A stretch of 64,000 bases of DNA. Source: Lumbricus rubellus (lineage: Eukaryota; Annelida; Clitellata; Crassiclitellata; Lumbricidae). Below are positions 34,710 to 46,889 of the stretch, piece by piece. The notes under the pieces were generated by a model. It was not told where the DNA came from, did not search any database, and was given only the letters and a program-made list of their open reading frames with translations. Position numbers and translations under genes: made by a program. Numbering within the stretch: the first letter of the stretch is position 1; the number at the start of each line of letters is the position of its first letter. The DNA lies in assembly GCA_945859605.1 (NCBI GenBank), contig OX243822.1, positions 25,750,185 through 25,814,184 on the forward strand. Reading direction: 5' to 3'.

Positions 34710-37700
34710 TCAGCCGCTTATGTCCGGGAGTCCTGCCTTCTGTCGACATTTGTGGATTAGCATACGCAGCATGAACTGCTTTCGCGACAACTCACGAACT
34801 TGCTGGAAAAATGAATAAAAAAGGCACTAAGTAAGAAACACAAACACACAACTGCACACTTGAAATTAGATACATTATATGCATACTTATTCTAAACAAT
34901 TCAACAGAAATTTTATGCTGTAATTGGGAACAGACAAAATTAAGAGCAAAATCAAATTGGAAGTAGTTTTTCAGTCGAGAGCAAAAAAATACACGGCCAT
35001 CCATAACACCATAGGAATATGACCAATACTATTAGTAACATTATTAAAAACAGCATTAGTAATTATCAGGAAAATAATGGTAATGTACTAAGTGAAGAGT
35101 GCGAACTAGTCACAACAATTCCAATAAAATCAACAAACAATACAGTGGTTACAATTAATTTTAAAGAATGTTTAATATGTGTGACTGTTCCTTGAATGTC
35201 TGTGTACTCCATTGCTCTTTTCAGATGCTCACAACCAAGAATCCCACTAACGGCATATAGGGGATACCGAAGAATACCACTCCAATGAGTTCTACTCTTT
35301 GAATGGCATTACATAAATAAAATAATCAATAAACTATTACAAGACACCATGCATCATGCTTATTCTAGTTTAGAGCTGCAAATTTTCCTAGACAACAAGG
35401 AGAATCCTACTGACCTTGAGGAAGACATCCAGCTCGATAACACCCTTACGCAGCGCTTCTCCCATGTAGTAGATGGCATCCTCTGTCGCTTGCTCCTCAG
35501 CAAATGCGTTCAGCAACCTGGAAGTAAGCAAGCAATTTATTCACTGTATTAATGATGGTCTCCCTTGGTCGAGAAAGAAACGAACCACAATTGAAAATTT
35601 ATAAAGCGCCAATCAGCGATTCAGTCGCGGTTATTCAGATGTGCACTGCAACCTGTTATTTAAATGCTTCTCAAAACCTTGATTTCTTTTGCATTGAATT
35701 GAATCTATAAATTTATAAAGCACCTAACAACGTGTACACCAACCAGAGGTGCTCTGAGTGTGAAATACTCAGAGAAAAGATGTGCATCAAGAACCAGTTA
35801 ATAACGAAGAACATGTTAACTTAGAGAGAGCGGATGCCAAAGTGCAGGACCAATGAAGACAAAAGCTTAATTTTTTGATAACACAATATTTGAGCATATT
35901 TAAGTTGATCAATGTGGGCAATTACTTATAAAATGGTTGGAAGATTTACTTTCGTTGGCTTTATAAATTTCAAGATACAACACAATAAATGAGAAATAAA
36001 TACACCAACATAGAAAATACACTACTCTACAATTATAGCTGCAACAAATCATTTATATAGCACCACCATATCGACGGAAGAGTGCTGAGAAACATAGACG
36101 TACTGTTTGTATAGAGGAGCCGTAGGAATGACGACATCATCAATGTTCACATCCTCACGATTCTCCATCTTCTCCAGAATCGTCTTGATCTCCTCGTCCT
36201 TCTCGTTCAACAACCGGATGTTCTTCTCCACTTCGTTCTACGCAGACAAAAGTAATGTCTTAATCCAATCCACACCAATCAAATCACTCCTGCAGCTTCG
36301 GACATGCGCCTAATCAAGTAAGAATGCGGACACAAATAGAAATAAAGGTTCTCTATATAACTAGTGTATATTATATGGTGGTTGGACTGGGATCGCTTTT
36401 TAATCAGCTACTTTGACAGTGTGCTGTATAAAAACTCAATCTATATAAATAAAAATGTAACGGCGTTCGCAGGAATCTTCCTTATAAAGGATCTTGGTAA
36501 GTCCTGCACCGATTCTTTTCAAAATTGCCGCAAAACGTTCCGTTAATATAGGCGCGGGTTTGTATAATGCTTTTTTGCTAAAATCTTTCACAACAAAAAT
36601 AACAACTTTCACTTCGATTCGACCGATTCCGAGTTCAAAATGCGCTATACAAGTCTTGCGGAACCACCGTTTTCAAACGCGCACGAATTGGGTCAAGGCA
36701 TGCATAATTATTGACGGGTTGAATTTGAACTCGGAATCGGCCGAATCGAAGTGAAAGTGCTTTTTTTTCTCAAGATTTTACCAAAAAAGCAGTATGCAAA
36801 CCCGCGCCTATTCGAACGGCAATTTTTAAATTTCAGACATCCTTGGTCCGAAAGATTCGTGCGTACGCAGTTACATTTTTATTTACGCCCATATAGATAT
36901 TCAACACATTGTTGCGTTCGCATTTTCGCGTCGATGTCCGGGAGACACGGCGTGAGGGAGGAAAGGAGAGAGAGGGAGCGGGACGAAGAGGGAGGCGAGA
37001 GAGTGGAGGGAGGGATGGACGAGGGAGGGAGGCAGAGGAAGGGACGGAGGGATCGGAACAGGGAAGGGGAGGAGGGTAGGGTGCAGGGGAGGTGGAAGGG
37101 AAAGGAAGGGGAAAGGGACGGGAGGAGGTAGAGGGGAGTTGAGGGGATTGGACGGGGAGGGGTGGGAAGAGGAGAAGGGGGAGGGGAGCGGAAGGGGAGG
37201 GGGAAGTGGGGGGACGGGAGGGGAGGAGGAGAGGGGGAGTGGGCGGGGAAAGGGGATGGTGAGAGGAAGGAGAGGTCGAATGGAGGTAGGGACGGGTGGT
37301 TGGATGCTCTTTTCAGCCACAGCAATGCGTGGCCGGGTTCAGCTAGTAATAATAATAATAATAACCCACTAACTCGATCACTCAATCAATAAGCAATATA
37401 TTCAATCACTAAGTCAATCAATGTATCCAACAGCCAAATTTCCACGACAGTGTATGGTCAGTGACACAGTGTATTCATTACAGCTGAATTAGCTAGAGAT
37501 GCATTTGAATCAGAAATACTAAATCAAATTTCTGCCCTATTGGAGATTTTAATCACGACCTTTTGGTGCTTGATTGTCTAACCACTAGACAATTAAGCAG
37601 AGTAAAGTTCCTTCACATGCTCCACATAAATCTTGTCTGTTCACAATTACTTTACATCAACTTATGTTCTGATGAAAGAACCACCTGTTCTTTCTCCAGC

Positions 37701-37780
37701 TTCTGCAACATGTCATCCAACTTCTGTCGTCCTCTCTGCAAATCCTCCTGTGTCTTCTTCAACACATCCGTTTCCGCCTG

Positions 37781-37812
<32 letters not shown>

Positions 37813-40800
37813 CCAATCAAACAATCAATCAATCAATAAACCAATCAATCAAACAATCAATCAATCAGTCAATCAAACAATCAATCAACTTATGAATCAA
37901 TCATTAAGTCAATCAATTATTCCCCATATCATTCAACTAAACTCTAGTCAAACAACCTGATGAGTAAAGCAAAATCCCTCAGAAACATCAATGAATGAAT
38001 GAATGAATGAATGAATCAATCACTCATTCATTCAACCGATCAATCAGTCATTTAATTCGCATCGAAAACCACATCCAAATAACGAATTCACGATTTTAAA
38101 GCATCTTTAATAATCCAATCAAAATTCATTGCATCACTGAACATTTGAAAAAGGTGCATTATAAATTAGCGTTTACAAATAATATCACAGTCTAGGCTGT
38201 TACAGCAATCAATCTGACCTGAGCTTGAGCCAAAGTCTCTCGCAGTCTTCTCTTCATCTTATCCTCAACAGCAGATATCAGCGACAGGCGAATGTGTTCG
38301 TCGCTAAGCGCGTTGTTGCCGCTGGTAACGGCCGACTGGGTTGCTAAGGAAACAGAAACACCTTTAAGCTTATGGCTGCCCACTAGAAATGCCTGAATTA
38401 TCTCTAAATGCCTGAATTATCTCTAAATGCCTGAATTATCTCTAAATGCCTGAATTATCTCTGAATTTTCGAAAATTATTCGTATAAACAAATCCGATCA
38501 AAAGTTTGTAAACAGTATTCTTATGTGAATCTGGGATGCTGATAGCCAGCCACCAGAGGAAGATGCAGTTAGAGATCCATGTGCTTGAAAAGCCCCTTGA
38601 AGAGAAATGGTTCGTTTTCGCCAGTTATTTTTTAAGGAAGTGAAATTCAGCAACAAAGTGACAGTGAAAGCCGATTCCATTCTCTCGGTGCACAGGTATT
38701 GAACGCACGCGAGTCCATAACAGTTTAGCAATTCCGATATTTGTTTGTTGAATCGACAAATGGATTCCTGATTATATTATTGCTTAACATTCCTAGATGG
38801 AAGCTCATGAATATGCAGCATTACAATCTAGCGCACTACATGGAGGAAATTTCATGAATATTCATGATTATAACCTTGCATATAAATTATGCATATAGGG
38901 AAGATCATGAATAACGACATAGTTAATTTACTACTTTGACAGGGAGACTTACCAGTTGAAGGGGGGTAGGGTGGCTGTGCTTGACCAGGGTACGGAGCAG
39001 TGTACGGTTGCTGGAATCCACCAGGGTACGGAGGCTGCTGAGGCTGCTGGGGTGGATACGATGGGGGATATCCTGGATACGGCTGGTTGGGTGGATACTG
39101 GCTTCCTCCCGGCGGGAAGGATGGTGTGCTCGACGATGGAAAATTCGGCATTGGCATCTGCACTCCTAATTTAACATAATCAATCAATGAAATAATCAAT
39201 CACAAAAACAATCACCAATCACTCAACAACGCAGTAAATTAACACATCAATGAATGCATGAACCAGTCAAGCAACCACTGAAACAATAGCAATATGTACA
39301 ATAAATCAATCAATCAATAAAACAAGATATCAATAATGCATGGTCAATATGACAATCAAAATGTTCATCCATTGACCAATCAGTCAACAAGTTAGCTACT
39401 GGCAATCAATCAACCAATCAATCTGTAATCGGTCAACCAGTAATCGGTCAACCAGTATTCAGCCAATCTGTAATCATTCAACCAGTAATCAGTCAATCTA
39501 TAATCAGTCAACCAGTAATCGGTCAACCAGTAATCGGTCAACCATTAATCGGTCAACCAGTATTCAGTCAACCAGTAATCAGTCAACCAGTAATCAGTCA
39601 ACCAGTAATCAGTCAACCAGTATTCAGTCAACCAGTAATCAATCAACCAGTAATCAGTCAACCAGTATTCAGTCAACCAGTAATCAGTCAACCAGTAATC
39701 AGTCAACCAGTAATCAGTCAACCAGTAATCAGTCAACCAATATTCAGTCAACCAGTATTCAGCCAATCTGTAATCATTCAACCAGTAATCACTAATCAGT
39801 CAATCTATAATCGGTCAATCAGTAATCAGTCAATCAGTAATCAGTCAACCAAAATCAGTCAACCAGTAATCAGTCAACCAGTAATCAGTCAACCAGTAAT
39901 CAGTCAACCAGTAATCAGTCAACCAGTAATCAGTCAACCAGTAATCAGTCAACCAATATTCAGTCAACCAGTATTCAGCCAATCTGTAATCATTCAACCA
40001 GTAATCACTAATCAGTCAATCTATAATCGGTCAATCAGTAATCAGTCAATCAGTAATCAGTCAACCAAAATCAGTCAACCAGTAATCAGTCAACCAGTAA
40101 TCAGTCAACCAAAATCAGTCAACCAAAATCAGTCAACCAAAATCAGTCAACCAGTAATCGATAAAATCCATAATCAATCCACCAGTATTTGGTCAGTCAC
40201 TCCTCAATGCGATTACCTGTGGTGGGGTAGGGTGGCATGGAATTGGATTGTTGAGTCATTGGGTACGGAGGCTGAGACGTAGATGCTGGAGCAGTCTGCT
40301 GCTTGGAAAACACCGGCGGTTCCTCTCCAAACACAATAGCCAGAATCTGGATCAATCCCAGAAGATCAGATGATGGCTGCAAAACACAAATACACGTTGC
40401 TATGGATACAGATAGATACGCATCCATGGAAACGAGATGCTCAAACCAATGCAGGAGTTTGCAGGTCAGCACAACAGAGAAAGCCTATGCATGAGATCCT
40501 AATCTAATGAATATGCATACGATCTAAATCATGAATATGCATATGCAATGTGTTCAGCCAAAACATGAATATGCATGAGATCTTAAACAAACAAATCACA
40601 AATATACATCATACAAATGAGACATAAAACTAATATGCCAATATATATATAAAGATTCCAAATTTTATTCACCCCTCGAATATGAATTCATTACATAACC
40701 ATCTGTAGGGTGGGGAACCCAATGCCGTCTTTCAAAACCATTGCACCACACCCCCCCCCACTCACTGCACGTCCTGGCATGACTCATGTGCCTGCTCTTG

Positions 40801-43578
40801 AGCACATATACAAAAAATGAACATACATGGATTACAACATGCCTATGTGCAAATCACAACCTCATGAATATGCATGATTACAACCTTACATAGACACAGG
40901 CCGTTATACGTTTGGGGTACAATCCTGCATAAGTAGAGGAAGGGACCCCTATGAATATGCATAAATCACATGGAGCTCATGAATATGCATGACTCACATG
41001 CTTCCACTCGTGAAGGTATGGCAGGTAGACTCGACCGGCTGCGTCAACATGTCTTCCTTGTTTGATCTGCATGGTTGGCGTTGGCTTCACGTAAATGATC
41101 GGTGGATTGTATGGATGAGTGTCCATCAGGTAAATGCAGATTGGGATGTTGTATGTCTTACCTGTACAACAATTTAAACAAATAAACAAATAATCATTCA
41201 TCATCTATTTATAACCGTCTTTGTCTTAACACCTAATACAGCATACAAAATATCAATGTCGTGATTCTCAATTCACCTGCGAATTGAAACGTCGTCATTT
41301 ATCTGCCACTGCATTTAGTCATGAATAGCGATGAAAGCAACAGAACAATTACAAAATAGTCACACCGTAATTTTTCCAGATCATTTTTTAAATAACAAAG
41401 ATCTAGAATATAAATTGGGTGAAATGATAGCAGTAGTAACCACTATTATTATTATTATTATTACTACATGGATTTTTTTCTTTTTCTGTAGTTTCAATAA
41501 AAAAAACTCGAGTGATATAAAAAAACTTATTGCTTATCAAAGTTCTCTAAGTCAGTAAGGAGTATTATTAGCACCGACAGGCTTAAAGTAGTAATCTATA
41601 GGATAAAAAGATAATCTTGAGACATAAAGCAGAACGAAAAAATTAAAAAACCTGCCTTTGTAGGAGACTGGTATGGTTCCTTCAAGGCAGAGTAACTCCT
41701 TCTTCTGCCCATCGTTGAACACTAAACCAAATGAAAAGTCATTACAAGTCACGAGATATTTATATAGAGCTACTGCAAGCGAAACCTATCGGAATGACAC
41801 TAGAATCAATAACATTAGCATAGAAATCAGATTAATAACAATTATAAACTCTTAATGATAACAATAGAAATATGTTAGACTGACATAACAGAAAAAGTCA
41901 AAATAATAACAATTGCAAAATCCTAATTTAACAACAATTTAGAAATTTCTCAAACAGGTTGCAAAAAACTTATATGATATGCATTTAACACATTCTATAT
42001 GTAATGAACTTCCACCTTCAGTTCGCTCTGCCTTTCTCTCTGATAATCTTTCCTCATCTTTCTCTCTCCTCAAATCCTGCCTTTTCTTCCAGGGTCGATC
42101 GCACTGGGAGAGATTCTGAAAGGCTTTGCTGAGAGAAGCACTATATAAATGGTCAGATACTATACAATACAATACAAAACAATGCAATACGATACAATAC
42201 AAAGCTTCGATCGGAAATTAGCTAAGTATCCAATTTTATACCTGTCCCTTCAATGGTAAATGTATTTCTGTAATTATACATTTATATAGCACCAATTTCA
42301 AAGAAACTGTGTGAGTGTAGACAACGTGGAATGTTATCAATAAACAAGAATCTTTTGACCAAGTTGAAACACAAATCCAACAGGACAGTTTCTGGACAAA
42401 TCACAAGATTTCCACTTACAACAAAATTCAAGAGATGCCTCACAATACCAAAGTCAATGAATCATATAAGATAAGATTAGATTAGCACTGGACGTGTGAT
42501 GGGCCACTTATCAGGTGAAATCTAAATCCGAATTAATAATCCATTACCACTACCCATGTCTTGGGCATTAATATGATAATAGAACAATAGAAGTCAACAG
42601 ACAAAGGCACATGTAAACAAAGGGAAACATGGTGCTGCCGCACAAACAAATGCATCATCATCTAACCGTAGTTCATGACATTTGGTCGTAAATCGCTGAA
42701 ACTCTGGAAGATACCAAGTACTTCTCGCTTCGTCTGATCTGGATGACGATACTACAGTTCAACGAATCAAAACAATCATGTTGCATTTGAAGGATGAATA
42801 AAACCTGTGAGCTACATCTCCACTATGGCCGTAGATTCCTTCGCTCTGCAACGCATGGTGACCTGGTTGTTCCTATGGCTCGATCTTCCACAGTGCTGCA
42901 AAGAAGCTTTGCTATGGTCGGCCCGTCTTTCTGGAATAAGTTACCTATTAGTCTCCGTAATGAACTTTTTGTCTTTCTTTGTCCCTTTTCCGCAAAACAT
43001 TTGAAAACTATTCTCTTTGATTGTGGTTTGGTGTCAGGTCGGGAGCGCCTCTGAGGAGTTCTCTTGAAGTGGTGCTATATAAATGTTCGATTACAATTAC
43101 AATTATGACAGACATGGAGGAGCAGGACCAACGACTTAACAAGTGCAGCTGAATTCAGTATTTGTCAAACTGACCGAGTTCAATATAAGAACCAATACAA
43201 GGCATACAAGTTATAGGGGGAGGGGTTCAAGGTAATGGCAAACACTCTGGCATGTAGAGCGCACGGATGCACGATAGCTAAGCTTCCTGCTACCATCCAA
43301 AAGGTCACTTAGCCTTTCATTCAGCAGATGGTGTTGGTAACATGAGTAGTAGGACGTGATGGGTGACCTATTGGCTGCTGACAGTTAAATTCGACTATGT
43401 AATAACTTGTGGTCACCTGTTCGTATCATGAATTGTAATCATACTGCATTGTGTCGGTTTGAAATTAAACGAAAAATATTACTATTATATAATTGCTATA
43501 GTTTAAATAATGATCTCTAGGATGAGTCTGAACAACCTTAGACAAAGCACTTCGCAGGTAGGCTTCGTGGCTTCCCAT
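34710..43578 (-). CDS. TSG101: TSG101, ESCRT-I subunit (11 coding exons, 425 residues)
   Basis: TSG101 binds ubiquitinated cargo and PT/SAP motifs and, with VPS28 and VPS37, forms ESCRT-I on endosomes. Minus-strand exons, 5' to 3': 43578-43537, 42751-42667, 41721-41656, 41161-40998, 40376-40217, 39165-38953, 38343-38219, 37777-37685, 36237-36104, 35517-35415, 34802-34710. All phases join cleanly. Introns are GT-AG except intron 3, which uses GC. Residues 1-145 are the UEV domain (ubiquitin-E2-like without the catalytic Cys; DTHPYNPPIIYVKP, YLPYLHEWKH). Residues 150-245 are the Pro/Tyr/Gln-rich linker (QPYPGYPPSYPPQQPQQPPY). Residues 255-345 form the coiled coil. A conserved internal PTAP (354-357) follows, then the steadiness box (360-425; EEQATEDAIYYMGEALRKGV, ELSRKQFMLR). 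It is slightly longer than the human protein (390). The start is the first ATG in the exon; a possible 5' UTR acceptor (ttatag) lies at about 43603. Confidence 0.95.
36440..37346 (+). mobile_element. Helitron-like non-autonomous element 2 (in TSG101 intron 8)
   Basis: It starts tctatataaataaaaatg and ends cgtggccgggttcagctag, between A (36439) and T (37347). It is longer than its relatives (907 bp), with the same G-rich purine block (36950-37300). It lies antisense to the host gene, between coding exons 8 and 9. Confidence 0.8.
37347..37375. repeat. (AAT)n patch and start of (AATC)n region
   Basis: A short taa run directly after the Helitron-like 3' end, followed by scattered aatcactcaatc words. 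Confidence 0.6.
37781..38040. repeat. (AATC)n / (AATG)n microsatellite in TSG101 intron 7
   Basis: Degenerate aatc repeats (37781-37920) begin only four bases from the splice acceptor of coding exon 8. A short perfect aatg block lies at 37990-38018. Confidence 0.85.
38386..38466. repeat. 19-bp minisatellite in TSG101 intron 6
   Basis: Four near-perfect copies of a unit reading ctctaaatgcctgaattat, plus a partial copy. Confidence 0.9.
39416..40165. repeat. 15-bp minisatellite array in TSG101 intron 5
   Basis: About 45 copies of a unit of the type aatcagtcaaccagt. Variant units (for example gccaatctgtaatcattca and ccaaaatcagtcaa) recur in the same order at about 39738-39850 and 39955-40070, so a block of more than ten units was duplicated as one piece. 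The array stops about 50 bases from coding exon 5. Confidence 0.95.
42003..42195 (+). mobile_element. CR1-like LINE 3' end in TSG101 intron 2
   Basis: The plus-strand frame reads NELPPSVRSAFLSDNLSSSF, SLLKSCLFFQ and a few more residues before a stop, then gcactatataaatgg and an (atacaa)n tail. It lies antisense to TSG101. Confidence 0.7.
42790..43112 (+). mobile_element. CR1-like LINE 3' end in TSG101 intron 1
   Basis: The plus-strand frame contains GRRFLRSATHGDLVVPMARS, RSFAMVGPSFWNKLPISLRN and a stop at about 43052, then ggtgctatataaatgttcga and a (attac)n tail. It is the same family as at 455-886 and antisense to TSG101. Confidence 0.75.
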
Positions 43579-43609
43579 GGCTTTCTCGTCTACCACACGT
43601 TGCCTATAA

Positions 43610-44640
43610 AAAAATCAGTCATGCACAGTCCAATGTAGAGAAATTGATCAAACTTCAGGATGTTTAACAAACTCAAATCATTTTAAAATGAAAATCAGAC
43701 AATAAATTACTTCTAATGAAGAATTCCTTGATTCCTAGTAATAACAAAACTGTTGAGCTACATGTCCACCAGCATCGGCAGATTTCCTGATAACATAAAA
43801 CAGAATAGTGACACCTTGAAATTATTCTAAATTATTTATTTACGTAGCAGGTCCAGTACCAGAAGAGCGCATCGCAAAATTACTTTATTCTTCTTATCAG
43901 CAGTTTAAATTGAGGCGGAATAACTCTCATATTTTTGACAAAGCTTTTTGATTTCTTGACGCTCACTGAGTAAAGGTACTGGAACACCTTAGAAAATTTG
44001 AAGCTGAATCTGTACGTCGTTCAGTAATTGCGAAATGATTGGAAGTTCGAACAAGTAGCGCAACATAAATGTACAAGTACTTATTCGGTCGTTAATAAAA
44101 GCGAAGTGAAACAACCTCAAAATGAATTGAAACAACAGTTACAACAAAACCGCCAAAGCGAAAATTGCAAATAAGGAAAAAAATAATGAACCTTTGAAGC
44201 TTTAAAGACCAATTCAATTGATAACGAAGATTTTTTGGAAAATGTTGACACCTTGATTACACACAAAAATAAGCCAACCAAATAAGCGGAAGTTTATGAC
44301 GGCATTGGGCCCGTTTCACGTACAGCTGAGTGTGCTCAGAGTTTGCTCCAATAACAACTTGCAACACAAGGAACAATTTCGAACATAATCAATTAAATTC
44401 AGAACTTTAATTTAAAATGTAGCCTAATGTCCAAATCACATAAAAGTTATTGCCAATATTTAGCCTGAAGTCAGAAGTCTTATATCAAGTTCTAAGGTTA
44501 CAGGCAGTTCCTATTATACACAACAGCCAAATTTCACATGAAAATGAGAGACTGAACAAAAGTTACATCACTTGATCCAAAAACAAAAAAACAGCAGAAA
44601 GAGGAAAAAATTATAAAGTCACATCTCAGATAATTTTTAT
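43610..44640. other. TSG101 upstream region, no other gene
   Basis: Moderately AT-rich. No CpG-rich core, TATA box at a convincing distance or further exon could be singled out. A 5' UTR exon and the promoter of TSG101 probably lie here, but I cannot place them. Confidence 0.4.
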
Positions 44641-44642
44641 CT

Positions 44643-46670
44643 AAGTAAGTAAGTAAGTATATTCTTTATTTCTTAACCAGCTGCCAAACAGCACTCTGGT
44701 GAACAAGTATCACATACAGATTTAACATAAAAACATAAAAATTATTAAAACTAAACAAACTAATTAATTAATATGTAAATAACATTCTAGTTATAAATGT
44801 CTTCCTCATTTGATTGTCTGCTCGTGGAAGTACCCGATCATGGTGTCTGGGGCGCAGGTTATAACCCGTTTGTTTCGCTGGTGGAAGCAACTCGTGGAGG
44901 ACATGGCCTGGTCTTGTCAGAACCGCCGAAAACAAACTGTTATCAGCATGGCGACAGAGTTCTTCAAATGTTGGAGTATCACCCGAAATATAATGCTGGC
45001 GAAGAAGTCTATTCATTATGGCCTGGAGCCTGCCCCTTTCATGCTGCCTAGCATACCCCCACCATGCAGGAGCTGCATAAAGCAGACGAGACAGCGTAGT
45101 AGCCCGTACCACATCATGGAGCTTAAGGCCAGCTAGACCATGAGCAGCGAGCACACGTAAGGCATAAAGAGACTGCCTGGCCCTGCAACATATCTTATCA
45201 ATGTGCATGTCAAAACTAAGATCATCAGACAACATCACACCAAGAACCTTTAAGTTTCGAACCCTAGTTAAACCTGGTGTTTCTGTTGGATCGGACCCTC
45301 CCCCTGCACACCCCCTAGGTCTTCTGACAATCATTTCATATGTCTTATTGCAGTTTATCTTAAGGTTACATGTAACCGACCATTGCGTAACATTATCCAG
45401 TTCAGCTGGGATAGTAGCACTATTTGATGCTGGAATCAACAGATAAGTATCATCCGCATATTTTTGTATTCTGTTTCCTGAATGGCATGGCCTAAACTTG
45501 GATATTGTTATTATAAAGTCAATTGGTCCTAACCCCGAACCCTGTACAATGCTACAGTTTATTTTTATGGTGAAGGAAATGTTTCCATTAAAATTGGTTG
45601 CATGACTCCGATCTTCTAGGAAAGCAATAATCCAATTATAGACGTTGTCCGGGATGGGCATCTCAGCCAGTTGCTCCGCCAGGTAAGAATGCCGCACTGT
45701 ATCGAACGCTTTGCTGAAATCCAGTGCAATTAGATGTACATACTGACTCTCATTCAGCATCTCAGTAATGTTAGTAGTTAGTGACACTAGGGCGGCTGTA
45801 GTGGATCCGGTCGGTCGAAATGCATATTGGTCTTTGAAGTCCTGGTTAAGCTGGGGGTCAATCAAAATTGGATGGAAGAATCGATGTACAATGTATTTTT
45901 CCAACAATCGACATAAGATACTCGTCACCGAGATAGGGCGGTAGTCACTAGCCTCCTTCGGATGCTTGACCTTCGGCACCGGAGTGATGATGCTGGTTTT
46001 CCACTGCGGAGGGACGTAAGAGAAGATGACCGATGTGTTGAAAAGGTACGCCACCGGTTCGGCTATCATCGGAGCGATCTGCACAAGAAACCATGATGGT
46101 AGGCCGTCGGGGCCCGCAGCTGTTTTTCCGATTGACTCAAGCAGCTTACAAGTTGTTATAGAATCTATCACCGTCTTAGTTGAGTCCACAACCGTTGCTT
46201 TTAAATGTGGCGGTGTATACTGTTTGTCCCATGATATTTCAGCGAAGTGCTCATTTAACGAGGTGGCAGTGACTCCTCTCATCGGTGTCTGGGCTACACG
46301 TCGGCCATCACCCCTCAGTCGATTTACCTCAGTCCATAAGTTCCGCGATCCCCGCTCAAGACTCTCAAAAGATGCGGCGTTGCTCCGTGTGATGATTATA
46401 TTTATCTTGCCTGAAAGAGCGTCAGCAGCCTCTGTCTGATTCCTCCTGCGCAGTTTGTTTCGCTTGCGGATCATGTATTTTACAGCTGGAGTCATATAAG
46501 GTGGATCTTTATCTTTCATCACCATGCTTCGAAGCGGAAAGTAGAGATCGAGCACTGCTGTTATGTAAGTATAGAAGGCAGTGAAGGCTTCCGCCGGTGA
46601 GTTGCCTGTTGTAATAAAGTCCCAGCTCTGCTCTAACAAACTTGATATTGCTTCATCACAACGTTTGCTC
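44643..46670 (-). mobile_element. 5'-truncated LINE with reverse transcriptase
   Basis: Minus-strand non-LTR retrotransposon: ORF end at 44768, then an aataaa and an (acttactt)n tail at 44647-44662. The 5' part (endonuclease) is missing. The LINE-derived part starts near 46660, abutting mariner-like sequence. Confidence 0.85.
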
Positions 46671-46888
46671 AATGTGTCCACCACGAATACCCACACCTGT
46701 TCCGAGTCTCTTTGTTTGTAAAGTTCCCGATGGCCTTGTTGATGTGTTCCAATTTCCATAGGTAGGCATACGGCAGATAATATTATCATAGGCCTATCAA
46801 CTACCACGTGACCATCAATTCTCTTATCGCTCTTGGGTATACATGGCCGCAGATTGTGGTAGGCCCTATTTCTCGAGGATAGCTCCAC
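44768..46888 (-). CDS. LINE reverse transcriptase ORF (partial, fused to unrelated 5' sequence)
   Basis: A 706-codon open frame. From about residue 110 on it is a non-LTR reverse transcriptase: TAAGPDGLPSWFLVQIAPMI, WKTSIITPVPKVKHP, DYRPISVTSILCRLLEKYIV, FRPTGSTTAALVSL, ALDFSKAFDTVRH, VQGSGLGP, the catalytic KYADDTYLL (about residue 477) and a C-terminal tail with NLRPRHHDRVLPRADNQ. The polymerase triad is complete and the frame is open. There is no apurinic endonuclease domain, so the copy is 5'-truncated. Residues about 48-80 (GTHQQGHRELYKQRDSEQ and so on) match the mariner-like tail at 425-335, so the first part of the frame is an accidental fusion and the ATG at 46888 is not a true LINE start. 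The clade is probably within the jockey/CR1/I group; not resolved. Confidence 0.8.
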   Translation of the reverse strand: MELSSRNRAYHNLRPCIPKSDKRIDGHVVVDRPMIILSAVCLPMEIGTHQQGHRELYKQRDSEQVWVFVVDTLSKRCDEAISSLLEQSWDFITTGNSPAEAFTAFYTYITAVLDLYFPLRSMVMKDKDPPYMTPAVKYMIRKRNKLRRRNQTEAADALSGKINIIITRSNAASFESLERGSRNLWTEVNRLRGDGRRVAQTPMRGVTATSLNEHFAEISWDKQYTPPHLKATVVDSTKTVIDSITTCKLLESIGKTAAGPDGLPSWFLVQIAPMIAEPVAYLFNTSVIFSYVPPQWKTSIITPVPKVKHPKEASDYRPISVTSILCRLLEKYIVHRFFHPILIDPQLNQDFKDQYAFRPTGSTTAALVSLTTNITEMLNESQYVHLIALDFSKAFDTVRHSYLAEQLAEMPIPDNVYNWIIAFLEDRSHATNFNGNISFTIKINCSIVQGSGLGPIDFIITISKFRPCHSGNRIQKYADDTYLLIPASNSATIPAELDNVTQWSVTCNLKINCNKTYEMIVRRPRGCAGGGSDPTETPGLTRVRNLKVLGVMLSDDLSFDMHIDKICCRARQSLYALRVLAAHGLAGLKLHDVVRATTLSRLLYAAPAWWGYARQHERGRLQAIMNRLLRQHYISGDTPTFEELCRHADNSLFSAVLTRPGHVLHELLPPAKQTGYNLRPRHHDRVLPRADNQMRKTFITRMLFTY

Positions 46889-46889
46889 A

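Noticed and set aside
36879..37392. Pro/Ser-rich and Gly/Arg-rich ORFs
   Set aside because: These are translations of the G-rich purine block of a Helitron-like element. The same artefact occurs at 19907-20390.
39545..39781. Repetitive TDYWL-type ORF on the minus strand
   Set aside because: It is produced by the 15-bp minisatellite, which is a multiple of three, within a TSG101 intron.
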